Shown piece by piece: positions 1 to 4,953 of a stretch of DNA of 5,033 bases. The stretch comes from JAVBUP01 sp031555175. GTDB taxonomy: Bacteria > Bacillota_I > Bacilli_A > Erysipelotrichales > Coprobacillaceae. Location: contig JAVBUP010000025.1 in NCBI GenBank assembly GCA_031555175.1, positions 1 through 5,033 of the forward strand, given 5' to 3'. The notes below the pieces were generated by a model, which saw nothing but the letters and a program-made list of their open reading frames with translations, had not been told where the DNA came from and did no database searches. The stretch's first letter is position 1, and the number at the start of each line of letters is the position of its first letter. A program made the translations under genes and the position numbers.

Positions 1-1
1 A

Positions 2-76
2 AAAAGAACAGCTTATGGTTATCGATCATTCGTTCACTATCGTAAACGAATTCTCTTACTAAACTGTTCCTATTGA
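2..76 (+). CDS. ISL3-family-like transposase, C-terminal fragment (5' end outside window)
   Basis: The reading frame starting at base 2 gives 24 residues and then TGA. They begin KRTAYGYRSF and continue with a basic stretch ending RKRILLLNCSY. A lysine/arginine, aromatic-GYR, aromatic, RxRIL tail is the C-terminal signature I associate with ISL3-type DDE transposases, which cut and join the element at its terminal repeats in the cytoplasm. The position agrees: the frame ends about 60 bp before a terminal inverted repeat. Too little is visible to show the catalytic DDE residues or whether the gene is intact. The family call rests on this tail plus the shared inverted repeat. Confidence 0.65.
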   Translation, partial: KRTAYGYRSFVHYRKRILLLNCSY

Positions 77-97
77 CAAATTAATATACAAAAAAGG

Positions 98-111
98 GAT
101 AAACGTTTATC
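98..111. repeat. 14-bp perfect palindrome GATAAACGTTTATC; possible weak terminator for mbl readthrough
   Basis: The sequence GATAAAC/GTTTATC is a perfect dyad inside the IS, between the transposase stop and the inverted repeat. On the minus strand it is followed by CC and six T, so a transcript running out of mbl would see a short hairpin (about 5 bp around an ACGT loop) and a U-tract. That is weak for a terminator, but no better one lies between the mbl stop and here. It could instead be a transposase binding site. Confidence 0.3.
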
Positions 112-115
112 GTTC

Positions 116-138
116 ACCCCTACGGTTGTCTAAGAACC
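116..138 (-). repeat. Terminal inverted repeat of the left IS (right end)
   Basis: Read on the minus strand from 138 inward this is GGTTCTT, six variable bases, then CCGTAGGGGT. It matches 4898-4920 at 19 of 23 positions by eye, in opposite orientation. The two blocks keep identical spacing and only the middle six bases differ, as expected for transposase-bound ends. Both copies are preceded by a run of A (four here, five at the other). Confidence 0.75.
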
Positions 139-152
139 TTTTAATAAACAAT

Positions 153-1142
153 CTATTTGTAATAATGTAAGTTTTCTAACATTATACCAGTTCCAATTGC
201 TACACAGTTCAATGCATCTTCAGCAATGAAAACAGGTACATTTAATTCTTTTGCTAGTAATTCATCAAGCCCATGAAGCAACGCTCCACCACCAGTTAAG
301 AAAATACCACGATTTACGATATCCGCTGATAATTCAGGAGGAGTTTGCTCTAAAACATGTTTAGTTGCTCTTACGATTGTTTGACATGTTTCTCTTAATG
401 CTGTTTCAGTTTCATCAGAATTAATTGTAATAGTGTGAGGTAGTCCAGTAACTAAATCTCTACCGCGAACTTCAACACTTTCATTTCTTGCTCCTTTTAA
501 TGCCGTACCTACAGTAATTTTAATGTTTTCTGCTGTACGTTCACCAATTAACAATTTATATTTGTCTTTTAAGAACTTAATAAGATCTTGATCCATTCTG
601 TCCCCAGCAATTTTTAATGAATCACTAGTTACGATATCACCTAGTGATAATACAGCTATATCAGTAGTTCCACCACCGATGTCAATAACCATATTCCCAG
701 TAGGTTTAGAAATATCTAAACCAGCACCAATTGCTGCAACTTTAGGTTCTTCTTCAATAAATACACGCTTTGCTCCTGCTCTTTCAGCAACATCTTTAAT
801 TGCACTTTTTTCAATTGAAGTAATATTTGACGGACAACAAATTAAAATCGTTGGACGTGAAAAAACTCCTTTTAAATTTAACTTTTGAATGAAATGAGTA
901 ATTAAGACCTCAGTTACATGAAAATCTGCAATAACACCATCTTTCAATGGTCTGATCGCAATCACTCTGCCAGGTGTTTTACCTAACATGTCTTTAGCTT
1001 CTGAACCAACAGCTAAAGGTTTTTTTGTTTCTGCATCCATAGCAACTACAGATGGTTCATTAACTACAATTCCTTCACCTTTTACAAAAATTAATATATT
1101 TGCAGTACCTAAGTCGATACCTATTTCTTTTGAGAATGCCAT
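153..1142 (-). CDS. mbl: Mbl, MreB-like actin homologue (cell-shape determinant)
   Basis: A 329-residue bacterial actin that forms membrane-associated filaments and directs the elongasome making lateral cell-wall peptidoglycan. Visible motifs are the phosphate-1 loop IGIDLGTAN (7-15), ICCP (101-104), EEEP (130-133), the phosphate-2 loop VIDIGGGTTDIAV (152-164), RGRDLVTGLPHTI (226-238) and the adenosine motif TGGGALLHGLDELL (283-296). Length is normal for the family and the ATP site looks intact. It resembles Bacillus Mbl more than MreB, and its place next to spoIIQ also fits mbl. I chose the ATG at 1142: GGAGGT lies 7 nt before it. The upstream in-frame TTG at 1157 falls inside that ribosome-binding site and is not credible. 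It has its own extended -10 promoter. An IS end begins 14 bp after its stop. Confidence 0.95.
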   Translation of the reverse strand: MAFSKEIGIDLGTANILIFVKGEGIVVNEPSVVAMDAETKKPLAVGSEAKDMLGKTPGRVIAIRPLKDGVIADFHVTEVLITHFIQKLNLKGVFSRPTILICCPSNITSIEKSAIKDVAERAGAKRVFIEEEPKVAAIGAGLDISKPTGNMVIDIGGGTTDIAVLSLGDIVTSDSLKIAGDRMDQDLIKFLKDKYKLLIGERTAENIKITVGTALKGARNESVEVRGRDLVTGLPHTITINSDETETALRETCQTIVRATKHVLEQTPPELSADIVNRGIFLTGGGALLHGLDELLAKELNVPVFIAEDALNCVAIGTGIMLENLHYYK

Positions 1143-1149
1143 TATTTTT

Positions 1150-1155
1150 ACCTCC
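1150..1155 (-). promoter_or_regulatory. mbl ribosome-binding site (decides the start)
   Basis: GGAGGT on the minus strand ends 7 nt before the ATG at 1142. It overlaps the alternative in-frame TTG at 1157 and so rules that start out. Confidence 0.85.
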
Positions 1156-1169
1156 AATTCTACCTAAAC

Positions 1170-1178
1170 ATTATATCA
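1170..1178 (-). promoter_or_regulatory. mbl promoter, extended -10 sigma-A type
   Basis: The minus strand reads TGA-TATAAT: a perfect -10 hexamer (1170-1175) with a TG extension. No good -35 lies 16-18 bp upstream (TAGAAA is the nearest candidate), which an extended -10 can offset. The predicted start near 1163 gives a leader of about 20 nt containing the GGAGGT site. It lies after the spoIIQ terminator, so mbl can be expressed in growing cells independently of the sporulation genes. Confidence 0.65.
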
Positions 1179-1210
1179 CATATTTACTTGATTTCTAGTA
1201 CTATAATCAA

Positions 1211-1234
1211 TAAAGTAGCGTTTTCGCTACTTTA
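1211..1234 (-). terminator. Hairpin over the spoIIQ stop codon, probable spoIIQ terminator
   Basis: TAAAGTAGCG and CGCTACTTTA form a perfect 10-bp stem around a four-base loop. The spoIIQ stop codon (1227-1229) lies within the stem. On the minus strand the 3' arm ends ACTTTA followed by TTGATT, a weak U-tract, so termination may be partial. The mirror symmetry would also allow some function on the plus strand. It separates spoIIQ from the mbl promoter. Confidence 0.6.
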
Positions 1235-1862
1235 TTTCACTTAGTTTAAGATTGAAATTGGTTTCTGGATTTAATAGATTGCCATTTAATTCTAATACAA
1301 AATGCAAGTGCACTCCCAAATCTTTATTGTAAATGTTTTCACCGCTATTACCAAGTTTATCCCCTTGCTTAACTGCAGCGCCTTTTTCTACTGTCACATC
1401 AGCAAGACTTTGATAAGTAGCTTTTAACCCAGTTTCATTTGTAATAGTAACTGTCCATCCAAAAATTGAGTCTTCTCTTTTATCAGTAACAGTTCCTGAG
1501 AACGATGACAGAATATCAAATATCTTAGCATCATTAGAAAAGTCCACTCCTTGATTTGGTCTAAAAACACCTTCAAATGATGTCATTGATAACGCACGTT
1601 TTTCTTCATTATCGCTTGAATTGTAAAAAAATCTTACCATTTTAACATCTCCAGTAAATGGATAAATCAAAGTTTCTTCAGTTTCACCATTAACAGGAAT
1701 ATCTTTATCTTCTTCCTCTACTACTCCAACAGGCTTATCATCTTTAAAATCATTTTGCATATTTGATAATGTTCTTTGAATGACAAACCCACTTAATAAA
1801 AATGTTACTACAGCTAATGATACAACAACAGATCTTTTATATCTTCTTAAAAATAGTTTCAT
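1227..1862 (-). CDS. spoIIQ: SpoIIQ-like forespore engulfment protein, degenerate LytM/M23 domain
   Basis: A 211-residue single-pass membrane protein. Residues 1-11 are a basic cytoplasmic tail, about 12-28 a membrane anchor, about 31-65 an acidic linker, and about 90-203 an M23/LytM fold. In Bacillus, SpoIIQ is made in the forespore and binds mother-cell SpoIIIAH across the intermembrane space, forming the engulfment ratchet and feeding-tube channel. The M23 zinc motif HxGxD reads NQGVD here (Asn103 replaces His, Asp107 kept) and the YxHL catalytic histidine is Ser152 (YQSL). The HxH pair survives as His185/His187 in HLHF. Hydrolytic activity is therefore unlikely, as in Bacillus SpoIIQ. It is shorter than the 283-residue Bacillus protein. 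The start at 1862 has GAGGTG 5 nt upstream. It lies 44 bp after spoIID. A generic M23 peptidase is the alternative, but gene order argues against it. Confidence 0.88.
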   Translation of the reverse strand: MKLFLRRYKRSVVVSLAVVTFLLSGFVIQRTLSNMQNDFKDDKPVGVVEEEDKDIPVNGETEETLIYPFTGDVKMVRFFYNSSDNEEKRALSMTSFEGVFRPNQGVDFSNDAKIFDILSSFSGTVTDKREDSIFGWTVTITNETGLKATYQSLADVTVEKGAAVKQGDKLGNSGENIYNKDLGVHLHFVLELNGNLLNPETNFNLKLSEIK

Positions 1863-1878
1863 AGTTTCACCTCATTTA

Positions 1879-1907
1879 AAGTTTTTCCATGAAACAAATA
1901 TATATAC
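1879..1907 (-). promoter_or_regulatory. Candidate sigma-F promoter for spoIIQ
   Basis: The minus strand reads GTATA-N14-GGAAAAACTT. Against the B. subtilis sigma-F pattern GYWTA-N15-GGNNANAHTR, the -35 matches at all five positions and the -10 fails only at its last base. The spacer is one short. spoIIQ is a sigma-F gene in Bacillus. The -35 starts on the last base of the spoIID stop codon. Against it, the expected start site falls at or next to the GAGGTG ribosome-binding site (1868-1873), leaving almost no leader, and an AT-rich stretch can match by chance. Confidence 0.4.
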
Positions 1908-2824
1908 TATTTTTTTTCTAATTTAACGCCATTATAATAATATAATAATATTTCTTTGTATGAATAGTTACTTAAAGCCATACCCTGTGCTCCATATTGA
2001 CTCATGCCAACTCCATGACCGGATCCTTTTGTCGTGATAATATACTTTGAATCTACCTTAGAAATAGTAAAATCAGTTGATCGAAGTCCTAGTAACTCAC
2101 GTACTTCTCTACCAGTAAATTCTTTTCCACCAATCTCTATTACATTGATTCTGCCAGAGTCATAGTAAGATATAACTTTAATATCTAGCTTATTAACGCT
2201 CAATTTGTCCTTTAATTCACTCTCAGTGAAACTTTTGTCAACACTGAAGTTAAGATTTACAGTTTCATCCCACGGACTGGAAACGGCTCTTAAATATGGT
2301 ATTTCAACTACGTTAAAATAATTATTGTTATCTTCTGTGCTACCATTACTGCAGCTAAAGAATACTGAACTTATTAAATTACCATTATACGTCAATACTT
2401 CGCCTTTCGTAGCATCAACGGCTTCTTTAATCTTTTTTCGCTTCTCTTCATAATCTGCTCCCCAATTTTTTTTCATTGCATCATCATCAAGATATACTTG
2501 AGTCTGTGTTGAATCATCTACCTTCAAATTCCTTGACAACGCAAAAGTCCTGCTTGCAACTGCTTGCGCCTTTAAAGCCTCAATTTCAAATGTTGCAGGC
2601 ATTTCACCTGCTACAACTCCAATCAAATATGTTTCAAGATCAATATAGTCAATGTTTCCAGTTTTTCTTGTCACTTTGACTAAATACTTACTAACTGCTG
2701 AGGAAAAGATTTGCTTATAATTGGTTATTAAGTCTATTGTAGTAGATGTTCCAAGCCCATCAAGTGATTGAATTACAATATAAAAAAGAAATATCATTAT
2801 CATTAATTTTTTTAATATTTTCAT
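1907..2824 (-). CDS. spoIID: SpoIID, stage II sporulation protein D (lytic transglycosylase)
   Basis: A 305-residue membrane-anchored enzyme that cleaves peptidoglycan glycan strands from denuded ends. With SpoIIP and SpoIIM it forms the mother-cell complex that thins septal wall and drives engulfment. Residues about 5-24 are an N-terminal membrane anchor. The core begins with VVAGEMPATFEIEALKAQA (70-88), where Glu74 is the conserved catalytic glutamate, followed by SRTFAL. Further signatures are FFSCSNGSTE (155-164) and the C-terminal GSGHGVGMSQYGAQGMA (267-283) with His270. Cys158 is the only cysteine, so a two-cysteine zinc site like that reported for the C. difficile protein is not possible. 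The start at 2824 has GAGGTG 5 nt upstream. spoIIQ follows after 44 bp. SpoIIM and SpoIIP are not in the window. Confidence 0.93.
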   Translation of the reverse strand: MKILKKLMIMIFLFYIVIQSLDGLGTSTTIDLITNYKQIFSSAVSKYLVKVTRKTGNIDYIDLETYLIGVVAGEMPATFEIEALKAQAVASRTFALSRNLKVDDSTQTQVYLDDDAMKKNWGADYEEKRKKIKEAVDATKGEVLTYNGNLISSVFFSCSNGSTEDNNNYFNVVEIPYLRAVSSPWDETVNLNFSVDKSFTESELKDKLSVNKLDIKVISYYDSGRINVIEIGGKEFTGREVRELLGLRSTDFTISKVDSKYIITTKGSGHGVGMSQYGAQGMALSNYSYKEILLYYYNGVKLEKK

Positions 2825-2842
2825 CCTATCACCTCAGTAGTA

Positions 2843-2871
2843 AATATATGAAAAATACTAAAAAAATAGAA
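2843..2871 (-). promoter_or_regulatory. Candidate sigma-E promoter for spoIID
   Basis: The minus strand reads TTCTATT-N14-CATATATT. Compared with the B. subtilis sigma-E pattern KMATATT-N14/15-CATACAMT this matches 5 of 7 and 6 of 8 positions with correct spacing. spoIID is a mother-cell sigma-E gene in Bacillus. It sits directly after the permease terminator, overlapping its T-rich tail, the only place for a dedicated promoter. The predicted start falls close to the GAGGTG site at 2830-2835. The region is very AT-rich, so chance matching is a real risk. Confidence 0.4.
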
Positions 2872-2873
2872 TT

Positions 2874-2900
2874 AAAAAAGAGTACCCGAAGGTACTCTTT
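2874..2900 (-). terminator. Strong intrinsic terminator after the PTS permease
   Basis: A perfect 10-bp stem, AAAGAGTACC/GGTACTCTTT, closes on a TTCG loop with the C(UUCG)G closing pair, one of the most stable RNA tetraloops. On the minus strand the 3' arm runs into six T, followed by a second T-run a few bases later. It ends transcripts from the permease gene before spoIID. The plus-strand side has only a short T-run, so it is mainly one-directional. Confidence 0.85.
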
Positions 2901-3039
2901 ATACTAGTCTATTCAATTAAGACAAGAGTCATTGACTCACCATTATTGATAGAGGGCTATTTTATTAATGATATAAATCTTTCGATTTATTGCATTTGCG
3001 CATTGATAGCTAGTAGTATGCTCTTAAACTAATTCTAAA
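2901..3039 (-). other. Non-coding 3' region of the permease transcript with three further hairpins
   Basis: No gene is visible in these bases. Besides the terminator just downstream, three perfect inverted repeats occur. AACTAATT/AATTAGTT (3027-3045, 8 bp, loop of three) covers the permease stop codon. ATAAATC/GATTTAT (2973-2990, 7 bp) has a GAAA tetraloop on the minus strand. GAGTC/GACTC (2926-2938, 5 bp) has a three-base loop. None has a good U-tract. They may protect the mRNA 3' end or be a 3'-UTR-derived small RNA; this is inference only. Confidence 0.45.
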
Positions 3040-4416
3040 TTAGTTAGAAGCTTCCATACGGCTTGATGCAATTACGAATGGTGTCCAAATTACTGTTAAG
3101 ATAGCAATTTCGATTACATTCCATACTGCACCTTTCCAATCCCCACCAGTTGCTAAGAAACCGATGATTACTGGAGGTGTTACCCAAGGTACGTCAGCAC
3201 AAATACGTCTGATAACTCCAGCTTCCATTAATAAGTAAGTTAATACTCCAAGAACCATAGGTCCTACGATGAATGGAATAGCTAAGATTGGGTTTAATAC
3301 GATTGGTAAACCGAATGTTAATGGTTCATTAATTTCGAAGATACCAGGAGCAACTGCGATAGTAGCAACTGTTCTTTGAGCTTTTGATTTAGAGAATAAG
3401 AAGATAGCGATAATTAAACCGATAGTAGCTCCTGATCCACCTAAATAAGAGAATGCTGAGAAGAATCCACCTGTAATAGTGTTTTCTGGTTCTAATTTGT
3501 TAGCAAATCTTTGGATATTTTGATTTCCAGGTTCAGCTAAGATTGGGCTAGTAACAGCACCAACGATGTTTGCACCATGTAAACCGAAGATCCATAAGAT
3601 ATGAACGAAGAAGATGATTACTAACATACCAATCATTGATCCAGTTACACCTTGTAGTGGTTTTGCTAAGTAAGTAGCGATCCAATACCATAAGCTGTTT
3701 CCTGAGAATGCTTGGAATAATTGGAACACACCAACTACTGCAAATACTGTAAATAATGATGGTAATAATACTGTGAATGAATTAGCAACTGCTGGTGGTA
3801 CACCATCAGGTAAAGTGATTTTTAATTTATCCATTTTTGATAATACACAGAATAATTCAGTAGCGATAAATCCTACGATCATTGCAACGAATAATCCTGA
3901 AGCATCTAAGTCACCTAACCAAAGAGTGTTAACCCAAGGTCTTGCATCGATACCAGCAACGTTTTGTAAGAATGTCCATTGACCTTCTTTTAAAGTTCCG
4001 CCGATAGCTTCGATTCCAGCGTTGATTCCAGCGTTATAAGTTGGTGCTAATGACATGAATACAGCTAAGCTGATTGTCCCAGCAGCCATACCATGAACAC
4101 CACGGCTGTTAGCTAAGTTATACCCTAAACATACGATGAATAGGATAGCCATGATATTTAAAGTACCGTTTCCGATAGCTCCAAATACTGTATCTAATTT
4201 TGTGTTTGCTAAAAAGTCTGCAATAGCCTTTTCAACACCAGGCATATTAAGCCCGTTTGCAGCGAAAATTCCGCTGAAGTTCCCGAATAATGTCGCTAAT
4301 GACCCAGCAATTGTTAATGGCATAACAATGATGAATGCATCACGGATTGCTACTAAATGTCTTTGAGAACCGATTTTAGCAGCAACTGGAACTAATTTTT
4401 CTTCCATGAATTTCAT
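3040..4416 (-). CDS. celB: PTS IIC permease, lactose/cellobiose family (CelB/ChbC type)
   Basis: A 458-residue inner-membrane permease that carries a beta-linked disaccharide such as cellobiose or chitobiose across the membrane while IIB phosphorylates it. The N-terminus MKFMEEKLVPVAAKIGSQRH is typical of the family, with roughly ten hydrophobic segments after it. Key motifs are LPDGVPPAVANSF (202-214), FGLHGANIVGAV (277-288, His280), YLGGSGATIG (324-333) and FEINEPLTFGLPIVLNP (360-376, Asn363-Glu364-Pro365). The His and NEP Glu match residues that contact sugar in the known ChbC structure. I chose the ATG at 4416: GGGAGG lies 11 nt upstream. An in-frame extension to 4479 adds 21 non-family residues without a proper ribosome-binding site. 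IIA and IIB are not nearby. Substrate is inferred, and the gene symbol means family, not proven orthology. Confidence 0.9.
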   Translation of the reverse strand: MKFMEEKLVPVAAKIGSQRHLVAIRDAFIIVMPLTIAGSLATLFGNFSGIFAANGLNMPGVEKAIADFLANTKLDTVFGAIGNGTLNIMAILFIVCLGYNLANSRGVHGMAAGTISLAVFMSLAPTYNAGINAGIEAIGGTLKEGQWTFLQNVAGIDARPWVNTLWLGDLDASGLFVAMIVGFIATELFCVLSKMDKLKITLPDGVPPAVANSFTVLLPSLFTVFAVVGVFQLFQAFSGNSLWYWIATYLAKPLQGVTGSMIGMLVIIFFVHILWIFGLHGANIVGAVTSPILAEPGNQNIQRFANKLEPENTITGGFFSAFSYLGGSGATIGLIIAIFLFSKSKAQRTVATIAVAPGIFEINEPLTFGLPIVLNPILAIPFIVGPMVLGVLTYLLMEAGVIRRICADVPWVTPPVIIGFLATGGDWKGAVWNVIEIAILTVIWTPFVIASSRMEASN

Positions 4417-4624
4417 TTGTTCTATTTCCTCCCTGAAATATTTGAACAATGCTCTCTTCATAATTATATTAATATTCATTCTCCAATGAATTTGTGCTAC
4501 CTTAATTTTTTGAGCATCTATCCAAATTCGAATTCACATTAGCTTTCGCATAAATTATTCCAAGTATCTTGTCCGTCCCTCTTTGCCTTGCAAAGCACCG
4601 ATGGAAAGCATGACTTTCCTATCT
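4417..4624 (-). promoter_or_regulatory. Long structured 5' leader of the permease gene (about 210 nt)
   Basis: The start site predicted from the promoter is near 4624, leaving some 208 nt of untranslated RNA. It opens with GGAAAG/CTTTCC (4603-4619, loop of five) and CTTTGC/GCAAAG (4581-4595, loop of three), and later has ATTCATT/AATGAAT (4474-4491) with GGAG in the loop. No terminator hairpin with U-tract is present, so attenuation by termination is not evident. I do not recognise a known riboswitch class, T-box or BglG/LicT antiterminator site. Control of translation or mRNA stability is possible. No convincing small gene lies in it. Confidence 0.45.
4428..4433 (-). promoter_or_regulatory. 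Permease ribosome-binding site (decides the start)
   Basis: GGGAGG followed by AA on the minus strand precedes the ATG at 4416 by 11 nt, slightly long but the only strong site nearby. The first ATG of the longer frame (4479) has only a GGAG one base before it, too close to work, and the one at 4461 has none. Both sit inside or next to leader hairpins. Confidence 0.7.
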
Positions 4625-4630
4625 GAATAC

Positions 4631-4659
4631 ATTTTACATAATGAAAACGCTTTTGTCAA
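4631..4659 (-). promoter_or_regulatory. Permease promoter, strong sigma-A type
   Basis: The minus strand has TTGACA (4654-4659), a 17-bp spacer and TAAAAT (4631-4636): a consensus -35, ideal spacing and a -10 with one mismatch. Transcription should begin near 4624. A cre-like site fills the spacer, so carbon catabolite repression is the expected control. Confidence 0.85.
4642..4655. promoter_or_regulatory. cre-like CcpA operator within the permease promoter
   Basis: TGAAAACGCTTTTG on the plus strand (CAAAAGCGTTTTCA on the minus) matches the cre pattern TGNAANCGNWWNCA except at the last two bases. It lies between the -35 and -10, so bound CcpA would block RNA polymerase. Catabolite repression is usual for sugar PTS genes in Bacillota. 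Confidence 0.65.
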
Positions 4660-4666
4660 CTAAAAA

Positions 4667-4680
4667 TGTAAGCGATTGTA
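4667..4680. promoter_or_regulatory. Second cre-like CcpA site upstream of the permease promoter
   Basis: TGTAAGCGATTGTA matches TGNAANCGNWWNCA with one mismatch (T for C at position 13). It starts 8 bp upstream of the -35, and its centre is 25 bp from the first cre-like site. Two sites this close suggest cooperative repression by CcpA. Confidence 0.55.
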
Positions 4681-4897
4681 GAAAATGTCGAACATTGTTT
4701 TAGTCAATATGAAATACATCTAATACAATCCGTTAAAAACTGTGATTAAATCAACGTTTTTCATTGCCTATGAAAATAGTAAATGATAGTAAAAAAATTA
4801 CTTTTTTTAGTTTTTTTCTTTCGTTTTCACCTCTTTTTCTTCCTTTTCTCACCCATTGTAATACTATGCAGCAACCACAAGAAATAGAACATAAAAA
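4681..4897. other. Gene-free stretch between the permease promoter and the right IS
   Basis: I see no supported gene. It holds an 11-bp perfect dyad TGATTAAATCA (4743-4753) that could be an operator for a local regulator. It also has an A7/T7 stem with a TTAC loop (about 4791-4809), and a nearly pure pyrimidine tract on the plus strand (4801-4854) with only a few purines. Any regulator gene or PTS partner that once lay upstream may be beyond the IS. Confidence 0.4.
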
Positions 4898-4920
4898 GGT
4901 TCTTCAATATCCGTAGGGGT
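4898..4920 (+). repeat. Terminal inverted repeat of the right IS (left end)
   Basis: GGTTCTT, six variable bases, then CCGTAGGGGT; 19 of 23 positions match the copy at 116-138 on the opposite strand. It is preceded by CATAAAAA, the eight bases that would be the target duplication if the element follows the usual ISL3 8-bp rule. Confidence 0.75.
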
Positions 4921-4953
4921 AAAGAAGAATCTTTTGTTTTAACCAAAAATAAA

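Larger units (their letters stand above)
1..138 (+). mobile_element. Right end of an ISL3-family-like insertion sequence (truncated by the window)
   Basis: This is the 3' end of an insertion sequence whose body lies to the left of the window. It holds the end of a plus-strand transposase (stop at 74-76) and, about 60 bp further on, a terminal inverted repeat whose outer end is at 138. Read inward on the minus strand, the repeat is GGTTCTT-N6-CCGTAGGGGT, the same pattern as at 4898-4920. Ends starting GG(C/T)TCTT are typical of the ISL3 family from what I know of it; I could not run a database match. The element stops 14 bp beyond the mbl stop codon, so it was inserted directly downstream of mbl. 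The target duplication cannot be tested because the other end is outside the window. Confidence 0.75.

Noticed and set aside
73..103. TTGACA at 73-78 as an outward promoter from the left IS, antisense to mbl.
   Set aside because: The only downstream -10 candidate, GATAAA, needs a 19-bp spacer and is a poor match; the 17-bp position reads GGGATA.
679..888. Plus-strand open frames within mbl, spoIID (2476-2679) and the permease (3773-3982, 4136-4366).
   Set aside because: Each is antisense to a clear conserved gene, has no ribosome-binding site or recognisable domain, and is the expected shadow of the coding strand.
1143..1157. In-frame TTG at 1157 giving a five-residue longer Mbl.
   Set aside because: The TTG lies inside the GGAGGT ribosome-binding site for the ATG at 1142, and family members begin near the MAFSKEIGID stretch.
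4417..4479. In-frame ATGs at 4479 and 4461 extending the permease by up to 21 residues.
   Set aside because: There is no usable ribosome-binding site upstream of either. The added residues do not resemble the family N-terminus, which starts at MKFMEEKL.
4556..4632. A minus-strand ATG frame of 25 codons near the start of the permease leader.
   Set aside because: Its ATG overlaps the promoter -10, so it would not be in the transcript, and it has no ribosome-binding site.
4746..4764. A third cre-like site around AACGTTTTTCA.
   Set aside because: The half-site spacing is off by one base from the cre pattern and the left half does not match.
4791..4815. AT-only stem followed by T-runs on the plus strand as a terminator.
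   Set aside because: All pairs in the stem are A:T, and no plus-strand gene lies upstream that would need it.
4751..4852. A GTG-started 33-codon minus-strand frame with a basic first half and a short hydrophobic run.
   Set aside because: It has no ribosome-binding site and a non-ATG start. Its lysine/arginine content simply reflects the polypurine tract. It could be a small membrane peptide only if conservation were shown.
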